Below, piece by piece: positions 1-5,883 of a stretch of 6,479 nucleotides of DNA (positions within the stretch are counted from its first letter, which is position 1; every line of letters starts with the position of its first letter). The position numbers were made by a program, and so were the translations under genes. The notes beneath the pieces are model-generated. The model had not been told where the DNA came from and ran no database searches. It saw nothing but the letters and a program-made list of their open reading frames with translations. The stretch is from the NCBI GenBank assembly GCA_007131895.1, contig SLPR01000407.1, forward strand, positions 1 through 6,479, given 5' to 3'. The stretch comes from Bacteroidales bacterium (lineage in GTDB: Bacteria > Bacteroidota > Bacteroidia > Bacteroidales > UBA7960).

Positions 1-18
1 ATTACCAGTAAATCCCCT

Positions 19-82
19 AACCTTACTGCCTTATTTCTACGGTTTTTCCCATTTTCCGGTGAGTAAATAAGGTAATAAGGTT
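19..82. repeat. Imperfect 18-nt inverted repeat
   Basis: The arm at 19-36 (AACCTTACTGCCTTATTT) is the reverse complement of 65-82 with two mismatches, leaving a 28-nt loop. The heptamer TAAGGTT recurs directly at 76-82, 112-118 and 135-141, and its complement lies at 19-25. There is no T tract after the hairpin, so a simple intrinsic terminator is not indicated. It could be the 3' structure of a gene left of the window or a remnant of a repeat. Confidence 0.4.
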
Positions 83-146
83 GAAATGCATATCGACATA
101 TAAATCTCTACTAAGGTTGTCGGAATTTTTTGAATAAGGTTTTTTT

Positions 147-233
147 TCTCGTCAGACAAGCACCGCCCGTCCCCTCGTCCGACGACTCCCAGTCGTCCGA
201 CGAGTAAAAACAGGGAACCCAACTCATCAGATG
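147..233. repeat. Palindromic repeat cluster (one full and two partial copies)
   Basis: A full 33-nt palindrome lies at 173-205. Within it, 174-187 (CTCGTCCGACGACT) pairs with 191-204 (AGTCGTCCGACGAG) with one mismatch around the loop CCC. A partial first arm (CTCGTCAGAC) lies upstream at 148-157. A further degraded arm (ACTCATCAGATG) starts at 222, exactly 49 nt after 173. The 16-nt linker between them (206-221, ending CAGGGAACCCA) closely resembles the linker in the cluster at 2862-2943, so the repeated unit is a 33-nt palindrome plus a 16-nt linker. Confidence 0.8.
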
Positions 234-352
234 GGCAATGTTAAACAAAAAAACAGAATGTTAATTAAATAATTCAATCTTATTGGTGGTGGATATTTAA
301 GTTTAAGCAATACAGTGAGTTAAAGTCTACTTGTTTTTAAGTTTTAAGGAAG

Positions 353-392
353 TTATGTAAAATTAACATCCATCCCCCTCTATTTTACATAA
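353..392. repeat. Perfect 11-bp inverted repeat upstream of promoter
   Basis: TTATGTAAAAT at 353-363 is an exact reverse complement of ATTTTACATAA at 382-392, with an 18-nt loop. It ends 10 nt before the promoter-like TATATTTG. It could be an operator or activator site for the first lipoprotein gene, or an AT-rich hairpin ending upstream transcription. The sequence does not separate these. Confidence 0.5.
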
Positions 393-402
393 AAATATTG
401 AT

Positions 403-410
403 TATATTTG
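403..410 (+). promoter_or_regulatory. Candidate Bacteroidota -7 promoter box
   Basis: TATATTTG matches the Bacteroidota primary sigma factor -7 consensus TAnnTTTG at all fixed positions. No good TTTG -33 box is seen about 19-20 nt upstream; that stretch is the T-rich arm of the inverted repeat. Transcription from here would give a leader of roughly 110 nt before the lipoprotein gene at 531. It may serve the following gene as well, since no comparably good box was found in the 122-nt gap after gene 1. Confidence 0.4.
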
Positions 411-433
411 AAAAATATTATTGTTGTTGTCAT

Positions 434-489
434 ATGAATAGTGAATAGTGATAAGAGAAAAGTGAATAGTGGAAAGTTTTGAGTTAAAT
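434..489. repeat. Degenerate 7-bp tandem repeat
   Basis: Eight heptamers can be read in register: ATGAATA, GTGAATA, GTGATAA, GAGAAAA, GTGAATA, GTGGAAA, GTTTTGA, GTTAAAT. The consensus is GTGAATA, with the last two poorly preserved. It lies in the presumed 5' leader of the first lipoprotein gene. A related AATAGTGAA occurs alone just after that gene (about 1652-1660). It looks like a decaying microsatellite-type repeat; no function is apparent. Confidence 0.55.
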
Positions 490-530
490 GCCAGTAAATT
501 CAGCTTACAGACACACCCAAAGCACAAAAT

Positions 531-1646
531 ATGAGATATGTAATTTTTGCCTTTCTGTTTTTCACAACAGTTCTGGCATTGTCCTCTTGTCAGGATAAAA
601 AATATACCGCTGTTCACATTGATTTGAATGGGTCGCATAGCCATCCATCCATAGAGATTGAACAGATGATATGCTTAGAAACCAATGATGAAGTTTTAAT
701 TGGAGATATCCATAAAGTACGGTATCATAAGGGTAAATATTATGTGATGGATCGATTGGTTTCTAAAAATTTATTCTTGTTTGATTCTCTTGGCGGTTTT
801 GTTTCAAGTCTCCAAAGAGGAAGAGGTCCAGGGGAAATAGAAAATTTCAATGAGTTTTTTATTGATGAAGTAAATGATTTGGTTCTGGTATACGATTATC
901 CTGAAACAATGCATGTCTATGATTTGCACCTGAATTATCTGTATACCGATATTCATGAAGATTTGAGAATCCGAAGTGCCGAATTGCTCAATAGTGACAC
1001 TTTAATAATTAATTGGCCCACAGGAAATAGAGATAGTTTAGAGCTTTACAGCCTCTATGTTTTATCTGAAAAAAGATATCTGACCAGTTTTATGCATATA
1101 AATGATAATCTTGCTTTAATGGCAAATATTTTTCCCATCTCTATATATAATGACAGAATTCTGCTTTCAAAAACTTTTGATAATTTTCTGTATACGATAA
1201 AACTTAAAGGGCCGATGGAGTTGATACAGCCGCGAAAAGAGTACTTTTTTGATTTTGGCCGTTTAGCAATTACCGAACAGGATTTAATTGCGGGCTTTAC
1301 ACCAACATTTGAAAAATCCCATATGGGTGAAAGAATTGTAGCTTTTTATAGTATAGCTGAAAATTCCGATTTTATCTCTTTCAGTTTTACTCTATCTGGC
1401 GAGATAAATTTCATGATCTACTCCAAAGAAACAGGAAAATATTACTATTCCGCTGACTTGTTTAATGCAGATTTGTTGCCGGCATCCAGGCTCAACAATG
1501 CATTGTCACCTAACCGGTTTCTGGCATTTGCCCAACCCGAAAACATAATTCAATTTGCGAATCTAAATAATTCTTATGAATTGCCGGGTGGGGTATCCAT
1601 CCTGGATAATCCTTGCCTGATTATTTTTAGTCTTGTGGAAAATTAA
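531..1646 (+). CDS. 6-bladed beta-propeller lipoprotein (copy 1)
   Basis: Predicted envelope lipoprotein of 371 residues and unknown specific function. Residues 1-19 form a signal peptide with one basic residue and a hydrophobic core, ending in the lipobox LSSC; Cys20 is the likely lipidated residue. The mature protein has alternating beta-rich segments and the motif GRGPGE at residues 97-102, preceded by KNLFLFDSLGGFVSSLQR. This 'fluctuating strand, then G-x-GPGE' pattern is the signature of the Bacteroidota 6-bladed beta-propeller family. The C-terminus ends with a DNPCLIIF block, matching the DNP-x-L block of the other copies. The start fits because the signal peptide begins at once; no Shine-Dalgarno sequence is evident, as is common in this phylum. 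It is the first gene of the series and likely driven from about 403. Propeller blades usually present a ligand or protein surface; none can be inferred here. Confidence 0.85.
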   Translation: MRYVIFAFLFFTTVLALSSCQDKKYTAVHIDLNGSHSHPSIEIEQMICLETNDEVLIGDIHKVRYHKGKYYVMDRLVSKNLFLFDSLGGFVSSLQRGRGPGEIENFNEFFIDEVNDLVLVYDYPETMHVYDLHLNYLYTDIHEDLRIRSAELLNSDTLIINWPTGNRDSLELYSLYVLSEKRYLTSFMHINDNLALMANIFPISIYNDRILLSKTFDNFLYTIKLKGPMELIQPRKEYFFDFGRLAITEQDLIAGFTPTFEKSHMGERIVAFYSIAENSDFISFSFTLSGEINFMIYSKETGKYYYSADLFNADLLPASRLNNALSPNRFLAFAQPENIIQFANLNNSYELPGGVSILDNPCLIIFSLVEN

Positions 1647-1694
1647 AAAACAATAGTGAATCCAGGGTTATGAAGCCAACTTTTCCGCCAGCTC

Positions 1695-1743
1695 AATAGC
1701 AGAGAATCCCACTCGTCAGACGACTCCAAGTCGTCCGACGAGT
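1695..1743. repeat. 49-nt repeat unit with 33-nt palindrome
   Basis: The arm ACTCGTCAGACGACT (1711-1725) pairs with AGTCGTCCGACGAGT (1729-1743) with one mismatch around the loop CCA. This is the best-preserved copy in the window. The 16 nt before it (1695-1710) match the linker of the tandem copies at about three quarters of positions. It lies between the first two lipoprotein genes, so their shared transcript would carry a strong 15-bp hairpin that could affect mRNA stability or read-through. There is no T tract, so it is not a typical intrinsic terminator. The remainder up to the next start codon (1744-1768) may be a degraded extension of the same unit. Confidence 0.85.
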
Positions 1744-1768
1744 ACTAATACATGAATCAAACTAAAAA

Positions 1769-2788
1769 ATGAAAAAGATCCGAATCATCCCTTTGTTATC
1801 GATATTCATGCTTCTTTCCTGTTCAAATGACAAATCCTTGTCTTTTGAAAATTATATAGTTTTAGAAACAATAGTAATTGTAGATGATTTGCCTGTAAGA
1901 GTACCGGGTGATTTTATTTTGACTGACAGTTGCTTTGTGGTAATCAATCCCTTTGGTTCGGATTATGCACTTAAAGTATACAGTATTAGCACCGGTGAGT
2001 TTTTGTTCGATGCTGTAAAAAAAGGGAATGGACCCCATGAATTGGCAGCACCCTCCACAATTCATTATTATGAGAATATAAACGTTTTCGATGTTGCTGC
2101 GCAGAAGATTGTTTCTTATGACATAGGCAGGTTTAACCAAAACCTGATACATCGGGAGGAAATAAATTTAGCATCAGATTTATACGTAGAAAAACTATTG
2201 TTATACGATAATATGAAAGCACTCGTATTCTCTCAGGATATGCAAGGATTGGTAAGTGCACTTGATTTGAATAGCTATGAAAACTTAAGTGTAGTGGCCA
2301 ATCCATTTTCAAAATATGATAATTCAGAGATAGCTCACCAACTCAATGGTACAATCAAATTTGATCCTGGTAGCAATTTTTTGGCCTTTGCAGCATATAA
2401 CACACCCTATTATTCTTTGCAGAAAACAGAAATCGGAAATTTTACTGAATTGGCTTCAGGATTTATCAAAGAACCCCGGTATGACGTCACCAGTGATAAT
2501 TTTCGCTGGATTAAAGAAGTAACGCCCAACGGTTTCATGGATATTGCTCTGCTGCCTGGTAGATTATTTCTGCTGCATGCGGATATTTCCCTTCAAGACG
2601 CTGAGAATAGATCCATAGAAGCTATTCCTGATATAATTTACGAACTTGATTTTAAAGGACGTCTTGTAACTCATTACACATTGGACCGAAGGGTATTAAG
2701 ACTTGCATCAGACAAAAATGGCAAATTGTATGGGATTGCCTTAGATCAGCAGGATGATAAATTTAAAATCGTTGAACTGCCTGTTTAG
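1769..2788 (+). CDS. BF3164-like beta-propeller lipoprotein (copy 2)
   Basis: Predicted lipoprotein of 339 residues, shorter than its neighbours. The signal peptide is MKKIRIIPLLSIFMLLSC with Cys18 as the lipidation site. The family motif appears as GNGPHE at residues 86-91, with His in place of the usual second Gly. The C-terminal part (IIYELDFKGRLVTHYTLDRR, then a stretch reading KNGKLYGIALDQQDDKFKIV) is the closing blade style of BF3164-type (TolB-like) lipoproteins, so this copy probably belongs to that subgroup rather than the NDxxGG/FWP subgroup of copy 3. The specific function is unknown. It lies 122 nt after copy 1, with the palindromic repeat between, and no separate promoter was recognised. 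The start is set by the signal peptide. Confidence 0.83.
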   Translation: MKKIRIIPLLSIFMLLSCSNDKSLSFENYIVLETIVIVDDLPVRVPGDFILTDSCFVVINPFGSDYALKVYSISTGEFLFDAVKKGNGPHELAAPSTIHYYENINVFDVAAQKIVSYDIGRFNQNLIHREEINLASDLYVEKLLLYDNMKALVFSQDMQGLVSALDLNSYENLSVVANPFSKYDNSEIAHQLNGTIKFDPGSNFLAFAAYNTPYYSLQKTEIGNFTELASGFIKEPRYDVTSDNFRWIKEVTPNGFMDIALLPGRLFLLHADISLQDAENRSIEAIPDIIYELDFKGRLVTHYTLDRRVLRLASDKNGKLYGIALDQQDDKFKIVELPV

Positions 2789-2801
2789 AATATGCTATCC
2801 A

Positions 2802-2838
2802 TCTTGTCTGACGACTCCGGGAATTGAGTCTGACGAAG
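2802..2838. repeat. Degenerate palindromic repeat copy
   Basis: TCTTGTCTGACGACT (2802-2816) matches the first arm of the 33-nt palindrome at 13 of 15 positions. The second arm is rearranged, with GAGTCTGACGAAG at about 2826-2838, so the copy is longer and less symmetric than the others. It begins 14 nt after the stop codon of the second lipoprotein gene. Confidence 0.65.
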
Positions 2839-2861
2839 CGGCTGAGGGGTGATCGCATTCT

Positions 2862-2943
2862 ACTCGTCTGACAACTCAAAGTCTTCAGCCGAATAACAGC
2901 AGCGAACCCAACTCGTCTGAGCACTCAAGGTCGTAAAACTTGT
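2862..2943. repeat. Tandem pair of 49-nt palindromic units
   Basis: The first unit starts ACTCGTCTGACAACT (2862-2876), loop CAA, second arm AGTCTTCAGCCGAAT (2880-2894). The second starts ACTCGTCTGAGCACT (2911-2925), loop CAA, with a badly decayed second arm (2929-2943). Start-to-start spacing is 49 nt, the same as at 173/222. The 16-nt linker (2895-2910, ending CAGCGAACCCA) differs from the linker at 206-221 at about 4 positions. Because the linkers are alike rather than unique, this is a tandem repeat and not a CRISPR array. Confidence 0.75.
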
Positions 2944-3027
2944 ACTGTTAAATTGGAAGTCGAGCAAACACGAGGATGTAAGTATGGATGTTGACCCTCT
3001 GAAAAAGCGGGACAGGCTATCTGACCA

Positions 3028-3045
3028 TTAAAATTCAAATTTTAA
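3028..3045. repeat. AT-rich 8-bp palindrome
   Basis: TTAAAATT (3028-3035) and AATTTTAA (3038-3045) are perfect reverse complements around CA. It lies about 30 nt upstream of the promoter-like pair at 3075-3100. In AT-rich DNA such a palindrome may arise by chance; an operator role is only a possibility. Confidence 0.3.
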
Positions 3046-3074
3046 ACACGTGAACGGAGCCATGACTATAATTA

Positions 3075-3100
3075 TTGACACACACGCGGATGATTATAAT
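3075..3100 (+). promoter_or_regulatory. Weak sigma70-like promoter candidate
   Basis: TTGACA (3075-3080) and TATAAT (3095-3100) are perfect enterobacterial consensus boxes, but the 14-nt spacer is short of the usual 16-18. Bacteroidota normally use TTTG / TAnnTTTG, which is not present here. If used, it would give a leader of about 90 nt ahead of the lipoprotein gene at 3197. Confidence 0.2.
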
Positions 3101-3145
3101 TCGCAGCATGGTTAAACATTTAGTCAGAGTATTGTTGGCGGGTTC

Positions 3146-3167
3146 TCTGCCTGGCGGCAGACAGGCA
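3146..3167. repeat. GC-rich nested hairpin
   Basis: Two alternative stems overlap: TCTGCC (3146-3151) with GGCAGA (3156-3161), and TGCCTG (3148-3153) with CAGGCA (3162-3167). The GC richness stands out against AT-rich surroundings. It resembles the TGCCTGCCGGCAGG-type intergenic palindromes often seen in Bacteroidota, from memory and not checked here. It ends 29 nt before the next gene. Confidence 0.4.
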
Positions 3168-3196
3168 TTTTATCACTTTAATCAAATTTTAATCAG

Positions 3197-4339
3197 ATGA
3201 AAAACCAAATATTAATAAAAATTTTAATACTTATTCTTCTATTTATTTATTCCTGTAGGGATAATAAACCCGAGAATAACCGCACTTTTAATGTAAGAAG
3301 TGAAATAAGCACCACACCGAAGGAACTGGCCCTATCCGATTTTGGTACTAAAATAGAATACATAAAGCTTAAATCAACACCCGATGTTTCATTTCGGCAC
3401 ATTCAAAAACTGCAACTGACGGATAAAGGCATTTATTTATCCGATCGGAAAGGACTGTACCTGTTTGATTTTCAGGGCAAATTCGTGAATGAAACTGGTA
3501 GGATGGGTAATGGACCCGGCGAACATAGCGGCAATATCAGATTTGCAGTTAATGAGAGTGCCAAAGAAATTTATATATACAATTTCCTTAAAAATATAAT
3601 GGTTTATGATAAGGAAACTGGTTTGTTCCTACGCGATTTTCCTGTTGAATACAATGTATGTGAAATTTTGGTTCCACAGCCCGATCGCATTGTGCTGTTT
3701 ACATGGGATACCGACAGGGTTATCAATCCGTACGAAGTAATAGTGATGGATACCGTTGGTAATATACTTGCTACCATTGCCAATAATAGTAGAGATGAAA
3801 TAGCTGGAAATGTTTCAGCATATGCAACCGCCTGGCATTACAAAGATATGCTCAGGTATTTATACATCTATAGTGATTCCCTGTTCACCATAGACGAGTA
3901 TTATGAGCGCCAAGTATACGCCTTGCTTAAATTCGATAATAATGTTTCCCGATCGCAGTTATCAGTAATGCCCGAAATAGTGAATCATCCTGATCTATTG
4001 GCGGTAAGCCGGGTTACAGAAAACGAACGATATCTGTTTCTCTGGGTACAAAAGGGTATTCATGGCGGAATAAAGCAGGATATCAGTTACATGCTTTTTG
4101 ATAAGCATACCAATCGTCTCGAAAATGTATCACAGATAAAAAATGATCTGGGTGGTGGAATGGATTTCTGGCCACATTGGGTAAGTAATGAAACAATGAT
4201 TGATTATCGTCATGCATATGAGTTACTCGATTATTTGCATGAATCGCAAAACAAGGGAATTGAGTTTTCATCGGATTTTTTGAAATTTGCATCTACACTC
4301 AATGAAAACGATAATCCTGTGTTAATTATGGTAAGGTAA
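3197..4339 (+). CDS. 6-bladed beta-propeller lipoprotein (copy 3)
   Basis: Predicted envelope lipoprotein of 380 residues. The signal peptide is an Ile/Leu-rich core ending in FIYSC, with Cys20 as the lipidation site, followed by a polar linker (RDNKPENN). The family motif GNGPGE is at residues 104-109 after LYLFDFQGKFVNETGRM. Near the C-terminus NDLGGGMDFWP (residues 316-326) and the final block LNENDNPVLIMV are strong marks of the main 6-bladed beta-propeller lipoprotein family. Of the four copies, this one fits that family best. Ligand and partner are unknown. It is separated from copy 2 by 408 nt, so it probably has its own promoter, and a terminator overlaps its stop codon, so it may be a single-gene transcript. 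Confidence 0.87.
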   Translation: MKNQILIKILILILLFIYSCRDNKPENNRTFNVRSEISTTPKELALSDFGTKIEYIKLKSTPDVSFRHIQKLQLTDKGIYLSDRKGLYLFDFQGKFVNETGRMGNGPGEHSGNIRFAVNESAKEIYIYNFLKNIMVYDKETGLFLRDFPVEYNVCEILVPQPDRIVLFTWDTDRVINPYEVIVMDTVGNILATIANNSRDEIAGNVSAYATAWHYKDMLRYLYIYSDSLFTIDEYYERQVYALLKFDNNVSRSQLSVMPEIVNHPDLLAVSRVTENERYLFLWVQKGIHGGIKQDISYMLFDKHTNRLENVSQIKNDLGGGMDFWPHWVSNETMIDYRHAYELLDYLHESQNKGIEFSSDFLKFASTLNENDNPVLIMVR

Positions 4340-4378
4340 AAAAGTTGGCTGTACAAGGTTGTATCACTAACTTTTTTT
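4338..4378 (+). terminator. Intrinsic terminator overlapping the stop codon of copy 3
   Basis: Positions 4338-4348 (AAAAAAGTTGG, starting inside the TAA stop) pair with 4367-4377 (CTAACTTTTTT), one pair being G-T, and the stem ends in a run of seven T. Within the loop TACAA (4352-4356) faces TTGTA (4359-4363), extending the structure. The A tract opposite the T tract would allow action in both directions. This separates copy 3 from the downstream gene pair. Confidence 0.65.
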
Positions 4379-4379
4379 G

Positions 4380-4438
4380 GGGAGTTGTTTGCATCGTGGC
4401 TTGCTTCCTCCTATTGTCCGGCAGACGGCTACGGCTAA
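4380..4438 (+). pseudogene. Possible 3' remnant of a thioredoxin-like gene
   Basis: Positions 4380-4404 are identical over 25 nt to 6454-6478, which lies in the C-terminal coding part of the thioredoxin-like gene downstream. Read in the same frame, this stretch gives ELFASWLA and then stays open as SSYCPADGYG to a TAA at 4436-4438. The first differing base (4405 against 6479) is a third codon position that keeps Ala, as expected for coding-derived sequence. The rest of the presumed gene is absent; the match starts 2 nt after the terminator T tract. The alternative is a small repeat or an assembly artefact, because the other copy lies at the very edge of the window. Confidence 0.4.
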
Positions 4439-4457
4439 TGAGGCTGAGGGCGTAGCC
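4427..4457. repeat. GC-rich inverted repeat
   Basis: GGCTACG (4427-4433) pairs exactly with CGTAGCC (4451-4457) across a 17-nt loop. The surrounding 4415-4480 is markedly more GC-rich than the genes on either side and shares the short string GGCTGAGGG (4442-4450) with 2840-2848. It looks like another intergenic repeat remnant. Confidence 0.4.
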
Positions 4458-4489
4458 TTAAGTCTCACGGCCGAAGGGATAGGGGATTA

Positions 4490-4531
4490 AGGCTAAGGAT
4501 AAGGTTGAGGATGAGATTGAAATTGAGGACT
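4490..4531. repeat. Degenerate 6-bp tandem repeat
   Basis: Seven hexamers read in register: AGGCTA, AGGATA, AGGTTG, AGGATG, AGATTG, AAATTG, AGGACT, with consensus AGGNTG. The strand is purine-rich. It lies upstream of the fourth lipoprotein gene. No promoter or protein site is implied by itself. Confidence 0.5.
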
Positions 4532-4616
4532 GATCGTGAATTTTTGCTTACGGAAGAAAAGGTAAAATATTGCAAGCCTATTCTTTGAAAGAATTAAACT
4601 ATTTAAATAATATACG

Positions 4617-5873
4617 ATGATTGGATTAAAGCCTCTTAAAAAGCAAAGTCGATTAAGTTTCGAATATTCATATTTTATCAGATATATTTTTATTATACAG
4701 ATAGTTTCAGTAATCATAATTCTGTTATGTAATAGCTGCAACTCAGACATTGAAAATTCTTCAATTAATCTCATGGACAATCAAGATGTATCAATTTCTG
4801 ATGTATTTGAGGAGGTAAGAATTGTCGAGCTTGAGAATACTGAAGGCAGTTTGGTAGCACAAATATCACAGGTTGTGTATTATGGAGAAAAGTTTTATGT
4901 GCTTGATAGTAAACAGCAAAAGATTTTTTGTTTTGACAAAACCGGAAAATTCATTTCAACAATTTCACAACAAGGGCAAGGTCCCGGTGAATATGTTTAT
5001 GTGTCTTCCATAGCTTTAGATGACTACAATAAACATCTGGTTTTTTTATCTCCGCCTACTCAACAATTACTCGTTTTTGATTTGGATGGAAATTTTTTGA
5101 AGAAACTGAATGTTTCCACAGAAAGCGTGATGGGCTTAAACAAAGTTTTTACTTTGAACAATTCCATTTATTTGCTTACATCATTAACGGAAAATCAGTT
5201 GGTGTTTTTTGATGGGAACAAGAAAACTGTGATAAAGAAAGACTTTCCTCTCCCGGTATTAATACCCCAATTGATTCCTTTATTTAATACCTATCAATTG
5301 AATGGAAGAACCTTTGTCAACCCTGCCCTTAGCCAGGTGGTTTTGGAGGTTACAGAAAAAGAGAACAGACTTCATTATTCATTTGATTACGGATTGTTGA
5401 ACAATACTGACAGACAAATATCAGTATTGCAGAATTTTTTTCGTGATTCGCCTGATATTCACTCCCAGCGTCGTCATGAACTAATAAGGTCTGACGGGTA
5501 TCTTAATCATAAGTTAATCAAAGTAATGGAAAGCAATCGTTTCATAATTAAGCTGGTGGCAATCGAGAATAGTATTAAGCATGTTATTATTGATAAAACT
5601 CTAGATGAAACTTTTGTCTTTGATTTCTTTAAAGAGGATATAGTAATCAATATGCATTTTGATATTCATCAGGAGCGCTATTTGATAGCCTATGAAGCAA
5701 GGAACTTTAGAGATGAGGAAAGCAATAAAGAGTTTTTTGGACCATGGTATCCGTTTTATAAAGCTGATTATTTCAATAAAAGTATCCTACGTGAGGAGGA
5801 TGTTTTGTTTATTGACCAGCACAACCCTATGACTGACAACCCTTTTCTGGTAGTTTATACATTTAAAGAATAA
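4617..5873 (+). CDS. 6-bladed beta-propeller lipoprotein (copy 4)
   Basis: Predicted lipoprotein of 418 residues, the longest of the four. It has an unusually long, basic N-region (about 22 residues, including KPLKKQSR) before a hydrophobic segment (residues about 23-37) and the sequence LLCNSCN; Cys41 is the likely lipidation site, although the Cys at -3 is atypical for a lipobox. The classic family opening follows: FEEVRIVELEN (residues 64-74), KIFCFDKTGKFISTISQQ, and the motif GQGPGE at residues 120-125. It ends with a DNPFLVVYTF block. No ATG lies between the chosen start and Cys41, so only a non-ATG start could give a shorter signal. It is 10 nt upstream of the membrane-anchored thiol protein, strongly suggesting co-transcription and a shared role at the cell envelope. 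The specific function is unknown. Confidence 0.85.
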   Translation: MIGLKPLKKQSRLSFEYSYFIRYIFIIQIVSVIIILLCNSCNSDIENSSINLMDNQDVSISDVFEEVRIVELENTEGSLVAQISQVVYYGEKFYVLDSKQQKIFCFDKTGKFISTISQQGQGPGEYVYVSSIALDDYNKHLVFLSPPTQQLLVFDLDGNFLKKLNVSTESVMGLNKVFTLNNSIYLLTSLTENQLVFFDGNKKTVIKKDFPLPVLIPQLIPLFNTYQLNGRTFVNPALSQVVLEVTEKENRLHYSFDYGLLNNTDRQISVLQNFFRDSPDIHSQRRHELIRSDGYLNHKLIKVMESNRFIIKLVAIENSIKHVIIDKTLDETFVFDFFKEDIVINMHFDIHQERYLIAYEARNFRDEESNKEFFGPWYPFYKADYFNKSILREEDVLFIDQHNPMTDNPFLVVYTFKE

Positions 5874-5883
5874 GTGTTCTCCT

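Larger units (their letters stand above)
1..530. other. Gene-free upstream region
   Basis: No convincing gene is seen in these 530 bases. Open frames here are short and run through repeats; a minus-strand frame of 61 codons at 37-222 starts inside the palindromic repeat cluster and has no recognisable content. The region holds an 18-nt imperfect inverted repeat (19-82), a palindromic repeat cluster (147-233), an 11-bp perfect inverted repeat (353-392), a promoter-like motif (403-410) and a degenerate 7-bp tandem repeat (434-489). It looks like an intergenic regulatory and repeat-accumulating region ahead of the lipoprotein genes. Confidence 0.6.
2789..3196. other. Intergenic region rich in degraded repeats
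   Basis: This 408-nt gap holds three palindromic repeat copies (2802-2943), an AT-rich palindrome (3028-3045), a sigma70-like box pair (3075-3100) and a GC-rich hairpin (3146-3167). The only plus-strand start-to-stop frames noted are very short: 15 codons from 2984 and 17 codons from 3062. Both share one frame and are separated by a stop; neither has a signal peptide or a recognisable motif. I see no supportable gene, but a small peptide gene or an old gene remnant cannot be excluded. Confidence 0.6.

Noticed and set aside
37..222. Minus-strand 61-codon frame
   Set aside because: It starts within the palindromic repeat cluster, ends in another inverted repeat, and shows no signal peptide or known motif.
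173..233. CRISPR-like array of palindromic repeats with regular 49-nt spacing
   Set aside because: Only one or two units occur in tandem, repeats are degenerate, and the 16-nt linkers at 206-221 and 2895-2910 are similar to each other rather than unique. No cas genes are present.
488..598. Plus-strand frame starting ATGCCAGTAAAT upstream of and overlapping the first lipoprotein gene
   Set aside because: It overlaps the supported gene in another frame, has no recognisable protein feature and probably occurs by chance.
402..644. Minus-strand 80-codon frame overlapping the start of the first lipoprotein gene
   Set aside because: It is antisense to a well-supported signal peptide and runs through the heptamer repeat; its composition looks like a shadow frame.
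4543..4590. Promoter for propeller copy 4 (TTTG at 4543 and TATTG or TATTCTTTG downstream)
   Set aside because: None of the candidate pairs has both correct spacing and a good TAnnTTTG match.
5446..5475. Possible palindromic repeat relic inside propeller copy 4 (ACTCCCAG...TCGTC)
   Set aside because: Only about 9 of 15 arm positions match and the loop spacing is off by three; the protein looks continuous there. Treated as coincidence.
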